Source: Sphaerochaeta halotolerans
GTDB lineage: Bacteria > Spirochaetota > Spirochaetia > Sphaerochaetales > Sphaerochaetaceae
Reading direction: 5' to 3'
Assembly (NCBI RefSeq): GCF_003429665.1
Contig: NZ_QUWK01000001.1
Span: 248,001 to 312,000 of the forward strand
DNA: 64,000 bases
Shown: positions 26,550-33,887 of the stretch, piece by piece
How the letters are laid out: every line of letters starts with the position of its first letter
Position numbering within the stretch: position 1 is the first letter of the stretch
The notes under the pieces: model-generated
Seen by the model: only the letters and a program-made list of their open reading frames with translations
Told to the model about the DNA's origin: nothing
Database searches by the model: none
Translations under genes and position numbers: made by a program

Positions 26550-27314
26550 ATGGACTACGAAATTTTATATAACGAATATCTTGCGTACGAGAAGGCAATT
26601 AAAGAAAAGATCAAATTGGTAACCAAACTACAAAAAGCTATAGCTAAGAACATGAGCAGTGGTGACCTGTCTAAAAGTATTTCAGACACTGAGCTATTGC
26701 ATCAAGCAAGCGATGAGCTGTCTGATTTGACCAGTAGTATCAAAGCATTGCTTTCAACCTTTGATGCCAGAGAGTACATGGAAAGCGGGCTTTTTGCCCA
26801 ACAGCTCTTGAGTCAGTGTGAACAGAGTAATGTTGATGTCATCGGCGATTTCCCCGTCTACGAGATGTTTCCCTACAAGGTACGGTTTGATGTAGAGAAC
26901 CAGGAAGCATATCTTGACCGGAAGAAGGTCTCTTGTCTCCGTCCATCCACCTTGGTGTCCATTGTCAAGGCAGGGCAAGAAAAACTGTATAAGGCATCCT
27001 TTAGAGCGAACCAGTTTGCCACTGAGTTAGCCGCTGCTTATGATCTTGCTTGCTTGAAGCTTGGAAAGGAAGCAGGAGCAGATATCTACCTGACCACACT
27101 CTATAAATACCTGGTACCGATGAGCCGCTCACGCAAGGAGTATGATCAGCAAAGCTATGCCTTTGATATCGCTCGACTTTTTGATGCCCAAGAGGTGGAA
27201 GTAAAGGGAGGACGGTCCTTCCAGTTTGGTCCAAGCAGAAACAACTCCAAGGCACTGAGGATTCTTGACCAGACTGGAAGAGAGTACTATCTCGCAACCA
27301 TACGATTCTATTAA
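26550..27314 (+). CDS. Uncharacterised protein of the helicase/ATPase module
   Basis: 254 residues, cytosolic, no recognised family. Residues 1-80 are charged and helical, probably a coiled coil (EKAIKEKIKLVTKLQKAI). The following 170 residues are mixed alpha/beta and include EMFPYKVRFDVENQEAYL and KVSCLRPSTLVSIVKAGQE. Start at 26550 from AAAGGAG. It is 13 bases before the first ATPase gene and therefore co-transcribed with both. Position suggests an adaptor or target-recognition component for the ATPases or helicase; this is inference only. Confidence 0.85.
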   Translation: MDYEILYNEYLAYEKAIKEKIKLVTKLQKAIAKNMSSGDLSKSISDTELLHQASDELSDLTSSIKALLSTFDAREYMESGLFAQQLLSQCEQSNVDVIGDFPVYEMFPYKVRFDVENQEAYLDRKKVSCLRPSTLVSIVKAGQEKLYKASFRANQFATELAAAYDLACLKLGKEAGADIYLTTLYKYLVPMSRSRKEYDQQSYAFDIARLFDAQEVEVKGGRSFQFGPSRNNSKALRILDQTGREYYLATIRFY

Positions 27315-27327
27315 AAGAGGTAGTTTG

Positions 27328-28593
27328 ATGGAAATGCAGACCAATATGCGTGCAACCATTGCCCAGCTTTCTCAAGGAGAAGTCCCCGAGAGTGAACAGT
27401 TGCTCAATCAACTTTCAGTTGGGATTCAGTTTCTTACTGACTTCTATCAGGAGAAATATCTTGATGAGTTCATCAAGGCAGGTGGGAGCAAGATCAAGTT
27501 CATCACGGGAAGGAAGGGAAGTGGGAAGACCCATACCCTTCATCTCTTGCAGTCCCTTGCAAAGCAAAGAAAGTATGTAACGGTCAGTATTTCTGCAAAA
27601 ACGCTCTGGTTGCATGATTTTAGGGAGTTCTATCTTGAAGTGCTCAGACAAGCCAATATCATGGACTTGCTCAATCATTGCAGTGATAAGATTGTCCATG
27701 CAATGGGGTTTGAGAGCCAAGATATTGGCACTGGTCGCACGTTCATTGATTTTCTCGCCCAACAAGGCCTTGCTGATGGCATAACCAGGCGAGAGATGCG
27801 TAACCAGCTAAAAGAGATGTTCCTTGATAATCCAAAGATGGACAATAACTTTTCCCTCGCTTGTAGTTTACTCTGTGGTTCCTTGCTTGGTCATCCAGTC
27901 TTGGAAGAAACAAACAAGGAGCTTCTTCTGGCATGGATGCATGGAGATAAAAAGATTCGGATGACCTTGCTCAGGCCGTTGGGTTTGGCCCCAACAAGGA
28001 TTACCAAGTATAATGCCCGTAATTTGCTGCGAAGTCTTGCTGAATTAGTGCATCTAAGTGGATATGCTGGCCTGTTGGTGACAGTTGACAATCTTGAAAT
28101 CCTGGTTGATAAGTCAGGTATGAATCCACTCCACTACACCAAGATGAAACGGGAAGATACGTATGAAAGCATCCGACAATTGATTGATGATATTGATACA
28201 TTCAATCACTTCATGGTGGTCTATGCCTTCTCAGGGGAGTTGCTCGACAACGAGAATGCTGGATTGAAGTCCTACCAGGCGCTCTGGATGCGGATCCAGA
28301 ATGAGGTACGTTCGAAACGAGTGAACAAATTCAACGACATTGCCGATCTCGATGCAATAGCGCTTCAAGAGTATTCACCTGCATTGTTGGTGGAGATGAG
28401 CCAAAGACTGGCTGATCTTGTGCAGCATATCAATGTACAGGCATCTCCGCTGGGTGTAGAGACAGCACAACATTTGATCATGCAGGCAAAAATGGGGGGT
28501 GTGTCACTCCCCCGTTTGGTCAATCAGGCGACGTTGGGGTTCCTTGCCCAACAAGATGATGCTGAGGAGGAAGAACATGAGTTGGGGTTATGA
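27328..28593 (+). CDS. BrxD-like (DUF2791-type) P-loop ATPase 1
   Basis: 421 residues. Walker A GRKGSGKT (61-68) and Walker B-like LLVTVDNLEIL (249-259) in the layout of the BREX ATP-binding domain family (DUF2791). Here the usual DE of Walker B is DN, so hydrolysis may be weak or need a partner. Acidic tail (DDAEEEEHE). The start at 27328 follows AAAAGAGG. Its 3' end overlaps the next ATPase gene by 17 bp, which points to coupled translation and perhaps a heteromeric ring. No PglX, PglZ or BrxC is present nearby. Confidence 0.88.
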   Translation: MEMQTNMRATIAQLSQGEVPESEQLLNQLSVGIQFLTDFYQEKYLDEFIKAGGSKIKFITGRKGSGKTHTLHLLQSLAKQRKYVTVSISAKTLWLHDFREFYLEVLRQANIMDLLNHCSDKIVHAMGFESQDIGTGRTFIDFLAQQGLADGITRREMRNQLKEMFLDNPKMDNNFSLACSLLCGSLLGHPVLEETNKELLLAWMHGDKKIRMTLLRPLGLAPTRITKYNARNLLRSLAELVHLSGYAGLLVTVDNLEILVDKSGMNPLHYTKMKREDTYESIRQLIDDIDTFNHFMVVYAFSGELLDNENAGLKSYQALWMRIQNEVRSKRVNKFNDIADLDAIALQEYSPALLVEMSQRLADLVQHINVQASPLGVETAQHLIMQAKMGGVSLPRLVNQATLGFLAQQDDAEEEEHELGL

Positions 28594-29797
28594 AGAAAGA
28601 CATATGATCGAGGCCCTGCGCTCAGGGATTCCTTCCAAGGCGATTGGCCACCACTTTGCAGAAGCTCGACAAGAACTCTTGGATAGTGTCATCGAGAAAC
28701 TTGATGGAGTGAGTGAGTCCAAGATGAGTGATTCCATGATTATCAGCGGGAAATATGGTGAAGGGAAAACGCATCTGATCAATACCATTTATACCCTTGC
28801 CCACCAGAGAAACATGGTCGTTTCCTTGATTTCTTTGAGTAAAGAGACACCTCTGGACAAACTCTACTTGGTCTATCCAAAGTTGGTAAACAATACCTAC
28901 TTGCCCAACCACGTGCAGCCAGGTTTTACCCAGGAGCTGAACAAACTTTCACCGAATTCCCCTTTGACGAACGACCTCTTGCTCTATGGGGCAACACAGC
29001 TTGAGACAGACCGTTTGTACTATTTGCTACGTTCCTACCTCAATACGGATGACATGGAAGAGCAGTTCCTGCTGCAGACTGATTTGGAAGGGGACTTTGT
29101 ACCCAACCTCCAGATCAAGAAAATGTATCGTAGGATTTTTGGTGAAAAGGTGGTATTCAACCAGAATTTTGTGAAATCTCGCCACGCCCAAGACTATGTA
29201 GCATTTCTCAGCCATTTGTTCGTGCAGCTCGGATATAATGGGTGGGTGATTCTCTTTGATGAATCAGAGCTCATTGGCCGCCTAAGCAAGAAGGCAAGGG
29301 CGAAGGCGTACAATAATCTTGCTTCGTTTCTTTTCCCGGCCAAGCAGCTGGAAGCTACCTTCAGTCTTTTTGCCTTCAGTTCTTCCTACACGGAGGATAT
29401 TATTGAGGCAAAGAATGAGTATCAGAATCTGGAGGAGTTGTATCCTGAGGGACAAGAGCCCATGAAGTCAGTGCTGGATGCTATTGTGAAAGCTCCTCAG
29501 CTAAAGCCGCTTACCCATGAGGAGATGCAGCAAATCCTGGAAAAGATTGTACGCTTTCATGCAAAAGCCTACGACTGGCAACCAAATGTAGCGCTGGAAA
29601 AGCTTTTGGAGCGGGTGGATAGAAGTGGGTATTTACTGCGCTCAAAAATTCGAAGTGCTATCGAGTACCTCGATCAGCTCTACCTCTACCAGACGGAAGA
29701 AGAGAGCTTGGTTGGAGAGTTGGAAGAGGGGCATTACGAAGAAGAAGAGAGCGAGGAAGAGAGTGCTCCTACCTTTGAACAGCTGTTTGATCATTGA
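28577..29797 (+). CDS. BrxD-like (DUF2791-type) P-loop ATPase 2
   Basis: 406 residues. Walker A GKYGEGKT (58-65), Walker B WVILFDESE (223-231), and LRSKIRSAIEYLD near the end, matching the BREX ATP-binding domain family more closely than its partner. The C-terminal 30 residues are strongly acidic (EEGHYEEEESEEES). Start at 28577, preceded by GAGGAGG inside the end of ATPase 1. In BREX, BrxD acts with a helicase (BrxHII); here a helicase gene is divergent and two paralogous ATPases are present, one with a degenerate Walker B. Last gene of the three-gene operon. Confidence 0.9.
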   Translation: MSWGYEERHMIEALRSGIPSKAIGHHFAEARQELLDSVIEKLDGVSESKMSDSMIISGKYGEGKTHLINTIYTLAHQRNMVVSLISLSKETPLDKLYLVYPKLVNNTYLPNHVQPGFTQELNKLSPNSPLTNDLLLYGATQLETDRLYYLLRSYLNTDDMEEQFLLQTDLEGDFVPNLQIKKMYRRIFGEKVVFNQNFVKSRHAQDYVAFLSHLFVQLGYNGWVILFDESELIGRLSKKARAKAYNNLASFLFPAKQLEATFSLFAFSSSYTEDIIEAKNEYQNLEELYPEGQEPMKSVLDAIVKAPQLKPLTHEEMQQILEKIVRFHAKAYDWQPNVALEKLLERVDRSGYLLRSKIRSAIEYLDQLYLYQTEEESLVGELEEGHYEEEESEEESAPTFEQLFDH

Positions 29798-30057
29798 CCC
29801 TGATCTTTCCTGTTTTAGGGAGAGATCGGGAGTTGTTTCTGTGGTAATGAAGTACGGCTGGAGGCACTTTCTCTTGAATACATGATGTCTTTGCAGTGTT
29901 GTCTGAAATATTCCAGCAAATTGATACAGTATTCCACGTATATAAAACCATAGAGTGTTTTGAGTACAATTACAGGCATCTGGAAATAGAGAAATGGTTT
30001 CCGAAGAAACCAAAAAACAAGAATATTGGTTGGTGCAGTAACCAAAATATCTAAAAA

Positions 30058-31302
30058 TTGGTGAATGCAGTGTACAAAATAGAGAATATGCTGTATGCTT
30101 TCGGTATGGATAGATTGTATGAGTTTTATCGAAGAAGGTTACAGTATACTGATATGACCTTGGTACGGGAGTTTGAGACTGCCGTTTCATGGGATGCTCG
30201 GCTTGTGGGAATCAAGGGAGCAAGAGGATGTGGGAAAACTACACTCATTTTGCAACACATAAAAAAGACGTTTCAGAATAATCTTGATGTTGCTCTGTAT
30301 GTAAGCTTGGACAATCTATATTTTGCGAATAATCTTTTGCTGGAATTTGTTGATACCTTCGTAAAGCATGGGGGTACCCATATCTTTTTGGATGAGGTGC
30401 ATAAATATCCTGATTGGGCTGTTGCTATAAAAAACCTGTATGATGAATTTCCTATGCTTCATATCGTCTTCACTGGTTCCTCCTTGCTTGAATTGGAAAG
30501 GGGCAAGGCTGATCTGAGTAGGAGAGCACTGATGTATGAATTGCCTGGGCTCTCATTCCGTGAATATCTGGAGATTGAAACAAAGATGACATTTCCAGCG
30601 TTCTCAATTACTGATCTTTTGGACAAGCATGGCCAGATTGCTCAGGAGATTGTTTCGCATATCAAACCCTTTATGTATTTTTCAGATTACTTGAAAATCG
30701 GATATTACCCCTACTATCTTGAGGGTGTAGGGGATTATTCTATGCGATTGGAAGAGACTGTACTCGTGATATTAGAGCAAGAATTGCCGATGTTGCGTGG
30801 TATAGAACCTGCCTATATCCCGAAGATTAAGCAACTACTGTCAATTATTGCGCAATCAGCTCCGTTTGTGCCAAATATTACCAAGTTGAGTGAACGGATA
30901 GGAATCAATAGACAGACCTTCATTACATACATCACCTATTTGGAACAGGCAAACTTAATCCGATTGCTCTACAGAAGCACCACTGGGATTGGTCTCTTGC
31001 AGAAACCTGATAAGATATTCTTGGATAATACGAATCTCATGTATACCTTAGGGTACAATAATCCCTCAATGGGTACGGTACGAGAGACGTTTCTTGCAAG
31101 CCAGCTATCTCAGGTGTCTACTGTCACGTTCTCTCCTCAGAGCGATTTTCTTGTTGATGGAACCTATACTATCGAAGTTGGTGGGAAAAAGAAGAGTAGA
31201 AGGCAGCTGCAGGGGATAGAGGACGCATATATTGCCTCTGATGATATTGAGTTTGGTTTTGGGAGGAAGATTCCTCTCTGGTTGTTTGGCTTTTTATACT
31301 AG
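30058..31302 (+). CDS. AAA ATPase with DUF4143 domain, second copy type
   Basis: 414 residues from a TTG at 30058, or 398 from the ATG at 30106; neither has a clear ribosome site. Walker A GARGCGKT, Walker B HIFLDEVHKYPDWA, C-terminal DUF4143 region ending in an E-x-GGKKKSRRQL stretch. It belongs to a different branch from the 23061 ATPase. The sequence immediately upstream (30035-30095) has a degenerate second copy at 32225-32310 next to no ATPase gene, as if another such gene was lost. Likely a mobile-type accessory gene; function unknown. Confidence 0.88.
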   Translation: MVNAVYKIENMLYAFGMDRLYEFYRRRLQYTDMTLVREFETAVSWDARLVGIKGARGCGKTTLILQHIKKTFQNNLDVALYVSLDNLYFANNLLLEFVDTFVKHGGTHIFLDEVHKYPDWAVAIKNLYDEFPMLHIVFTGSSLLELERGKADLSRRALMYELPGLSFREYLEIETKMTFPAFSITDLLDKHGQIAQEIVSHIKPFMYFSDYLKIGYYPYYLEGVGDYSMRLEETVLVILEQELPMLRGIEPAYIPKIKQLLSIIAQSAPFVPNITKLSERIGINRQTFITYITYLEQANLIRLLYRSTTGIGLLQKPDKIFLDNTNLMYTLGYNNPSMGTVRETFLASQLSQVSTVTFSPQSDFLVDGTYTIEVGGKKKSRRQLQGIEDAYIASDDIEFGFGRKIPLWLFGFLY

Positions 31303-31393
31303 AGAGCACATGTCTATATAGCTGTATTTTTAGTCATATATTTTCTGCCCACAGATTTCCTTCCCGATTCTTTATGACTTATTTCTGGAAAGG

Positions 31394-31684
31394 TCACATT
31401 GATTGTCTACAATCAATGATGGCATCAATAAACACGCTATTTTCAAAAACAGAGAAGACTGCTTTGTACCTTTTAGCGAAAGCAACCCGTCTGTATTTTC
31501 CGCTAGGTAATCCAAGATCCTCTTCCAGTTGGAATTGGAAGGGATTATCCTTCAACTTAACAAGAACAGAACAGAACTCATTTCTCAATACTTTGGCAGC
31601 AGGAATGCTCACTTGGGCAAGGAATCTTACGTGACTGACAAGCATTTCATCGGCTTTTCTGGAGACAATAACTTCAAACCCCAT
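31394..31684 (-). CDS. RelE/ParE-family toxin
   Basis: 96 residues from the ATG at 31684 (MGFEVIVSRKADEML). Pattern of RelE/ParE ribosome- or gyrase-targeting toxins: an N-terminal helix pair, a basic strand LPSGKYRRVAFAKRYKAVF and IDAIIDCRQ at the end. It overlaps the antitoxin gene by 11 bp, the classical coupled arrangement. Ends near a convergent DUF4143 ATPase gene. Which target it has cannot be read from sequence. Confidence 0.85.
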   Translation of the reverse strand: MGFEVIVSRKADEMLVSHVRFLAQVSIPAAKVLRNEFCSVLVKLKDNPFQFQLEEDLGLPSGKYRRVAFAKRYKAVFSVFENSVFIDAIIDCRQSM

Positions 31685-31970
31685 ATTTGGCTTCAGCCTC
31701 TGCCACAATCAAGTCAAAATCCTTAAGTATTTCATCTCCACTTCTACCGACATACCCGTTTATACGTTCATCTTCTGCAACAAGCAAATCTGCATACAAT
31801 GAATTCTCGGAAGCAAGAGACAAACTCAATGGCACTGACTTTTCCCTCACAATCTGATGAAGAAGCATGTTGAAGGTTCCATTCAGTGTCATTCCAAGTT
31901 GATTGAGGATTTCCTCGGCCTGAGCCTTTAGTTCCGTATCCGTTCTCAAACTGATTGTTGTACTAGCCAT
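31674..31970 (-). CDS. RelB/DinJ-family antitoxin
   Basis: 98 residues from the ATG at 31970 (MASTTISLRTDTELK), chosen because GGGAGA lies about seven bases before it. Ribbon-helix-helix N-terminal domain (about 1-45) binds operator DNA; the remainder (ASENSLYADLLVAEDERINGY) would wrap the toxin. Upstream toxin-antitoxin promoter is in 31971-32100. Antitoxin of the downstream RelE/ParE toxin. Confidence 0.88.
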   Translation of the reverse strand: MASTTISLRTDTELKAQAEEILNQLGMTLNGTFNMLLHQIVREKSVPLSLSLASENSLYADLLVAEDERINGYVGRSGDEILKDFDLIVAEAEAKYGV

Positions 31971-32400
31971 ATAGTTTCTCCCTATTGAAATTCTATCATT
32001 CCCAAGTGATGTAGGCAATACAATGCACATACATTGCATAGGGTAATCAGCCCGTTATTACCGAAGATCAAGAAAATCCCATAATTATCTGCAACTGATT
32101 GCTGGTTAGGCTTTGTTCGGCCGGGAATCTCCTTCAGGTATATGTAGTATCGTACTACAAATTTAGCAGGATAAGCTTCTGCAATTAATATTTAGATAAG
32201 AAAGTGCTTGTTTTAGGTTAGCAGAGTAACCAAAAAATCGAAATAATAGTGGATGTAGTAACTAATTTTCTCGAGTAATGGTTACTACAGTGTGCAAAAT
32301 ACAGCACTAGCATGTTGATATTTGTACGTGTCCCTTTTACATAGGATCAGCTAATACTGAAGTATGTATACATTCAGTAAATAATTAGTACAGTATCGAA
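31971..32400. other. Intergenic region with degenerate ATPase-type promoter repeat
   Basis: No gene is seen. 32225-32310 resembles 30035-30095 (shared GTAACCAAAA, GTGGATG/GTGAATG, and CAGTGTGCAAAATA/CAGTGTACAAAATA). It also has an inverted pair TAGTAAC...GTTACTA around the middle. It looks like a promoter or operator left behind by a lost DUF4143-type gene. Confidence 0.4.
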
Positions 32401-32431
32401 CCCTACCAGTCCCCTTAGGGAACCAGTAGGG
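32401..32431 (-). terminator. Hairpin next to the sugar-permease stump
   Basis: CCCTAC...GTAGGG (32401-32406 with 32426-32431) with an inner CCC/GGG pair. It lies 15 bases after the stop codon of the permease remnant and probably was that operon's terminator. Confidence 0.45.
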
Positions 32432-32445
32432 CTTCTCTCTTGTGG

Positions 32446-32661
32446 TTAACCCTTCACTCCACCAAGCATTAAGCCTGAGACGAAGTGTCTCTGTACAAAA
32501 GGATAGATGATGAGAACAAGGAGCATTCCCAGTACCATGACAGCAATCTTCAGGTTGTTGGAGACATACTGACCACCACCAAGGGATTCATCGGATTTGA
32601 ACATCAGAGAGTGCAAGACCACCTGCAAGGTGTACTTTCTACGTAGAGGGATGGTAATCAA
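32446..32661 (-). pseudogene. Remnant: C-terminus of a MalG-type sugar ABC permease
   Basis: 71 codons, of which the last about 60 (NNLKIAVMVLGMLLVLIIYP then FVSGLMLGGVKG) are the typical last helix and tail of carbohydrate ABC inner-membrane subunits. The rest of the gene (about 220 residues), its partner permease and its binding protein are missing. It overlaps the start codon region of nothing functional and abuts the polysaccharide polymerase gene, so it marks a deletion or insertion boundary. Confidence 0.75.
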
Positions 32662-33836
32662 TACCGTTCCCAGAACGATGGTTCATCATGCTTTCCTGGG
32701 ATGTAGATCCGGTCAGCGTGGAATGCACTGATGACCAAGGGAACGAAGAGAATGTCTCCATATCGGAAGGGGTACACCATTTCTCCAAGGAAGTATGCCG
32801 CAAGGATGACCATGAGGCTGAAGAGAAGGGATGAGGTAGGCAATAGGCGATAGAGACTGAAGAGAATTGCCAGGAAGGGAATGGCAGAGAAGATGCCAAA
32901 GGTCGCAATCATCCACAGGTAGGAGTTTGGAAGTCCTTTGGTGGCTAAAAAAGACGGGGTGAAACCAGTTAGGAGTTTCTTTGGTGTCAGTTCATTCAAG
33001 AACCGCGTTGTTGCACTCAGCCTCCCTGTATTGGTAAATCCATACTGGCCAAAGTGGGAGTAACGGTAGAGATGGGGAAGGAGCAATGCCAGTGCAATTA
33101 CGATCATAATCAAAGCAAGTAGAAGTGGAAGCCGATAGTACTTCAGCCAATGGGTTCCAGAATCAATATAGTAGAAAGCAATGAAGCGTATGTTGATCAC
33201 GATGATTGCAGTCAAGAACAACATCGATATGATGATTGCAGCCCGCCCTCTTGCGCAGAAGGAAAGCACTACAGAGACAAGTGCAGGCCAAATGGCTGGA
33301 CGATATCGTTTGTTGTAGAAATCCGAAATATAGAGCAACCCTTCACCTAAGAACATGATGGTTGCAATATAGGTAAGAGGAACTTTCCTGATACCGCTCA
33401 AGATGGGCAGATTTGTCGAGATACTACAGACTGCGATGGCGAGAAGGGCAGAGGAAATGATGAAAAAGATACGGAAGATCTTCTTCGCCCAAGTGGTGTA
33501 CACGAACAGAATTCCTATACTGTACCCAGCCAAGGAGTACCCCAATCCACTGAGAAGAGACACTTCCGGTCCTTGAATGGTTTTCCCGTAGACCAGAAGT
33601 GCAACCAACACTCCCCCGATGAGGTAGTCCACTAGTTCCAGTTCCTTCCGTTGAGTGAATAAGGTTATGATGGTACAAAGAAAAGCCAGCAAGAAGGAGA
33701 TGCCCGCAATGTGGGGAATGGGATAGAACTGATCAAGTAAGAGAAGTAGTAAATAGACAGGAAGCAACACCTGCAGGAGAGCGGGTGTAGAGGGAAGTGT
33801 GTTTTCAGTTTCCTGCAATAACAATCTATATCTCAT
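32658..33836 (-). CDS. O-antigen ligase/polymerase-like membrane protein (Wzy/WaaL-type)
   Basis: 392 residues, about eleven membrane helices with a larger extracytoplasmic part near residues 235-300 (LLPHLYRYSHFGQYGFTNTG, then TTRFLNEL), the general layout of Wzy polymerases and WaaL ligases. These join sugar units or attach them to lipid in the periplasm. Specific function cannot be decided. It lies 51 bp downstream of a Wzz-type gene in the same direction, in keeping with surface-polysaccharide export. A short hairpin (CCTCCTT/AAGGAGG, 33853-33868) just before its ribosome site might hide or mimic a Shine-Dalgarno. Confidence 0.8.
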   Translation of the reverse strand: MRYRLLLQETENTLPSTPALLQVLLPVYLLLLLLDQFYPIPHIAGISFLLAFLCTIITLFTQRKELELVDYLIGGVLVALLVYGKTIQGPEVSLLSGLGYSLAGYSIGILFVYTTWAKKIFRIFFIISSALLAIAVCSISTNLPILSGIRKVPLTYIATIMFLGEGLLYISDFYNKRYRPAIWPALVSVVLSFCARGRAAIIISMLFLTAIIVINIRFIAFYYIDSGTHWLKYYRLPLLLALIMIVIALALLLPHLYRYSHFGQYGFTNTGRLSATTRFLNELTPKKLLTGFTPSFLATKGLPNSYLWMIATFGIFSAIPFLAILFSLYRLLPTSSLLFSLMVILAAYFLGEMVYPFRYGDILFVPLVISAFHADRIYIPGKHDEPSFWERY

Positions 33837-33887
33837 TCACTCTCTCCTGCTCCCTCCTTACAAGGAGGTGGGACAGCGTACCATCCA

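Noticed and set aside
24842-29797. Complete BREX or DISARM system
   Set aside because: No PglZ, PglX/methyltransferase, BrxL, BrxC or DrmB-like gene occurs in the surrounding 10 kb.
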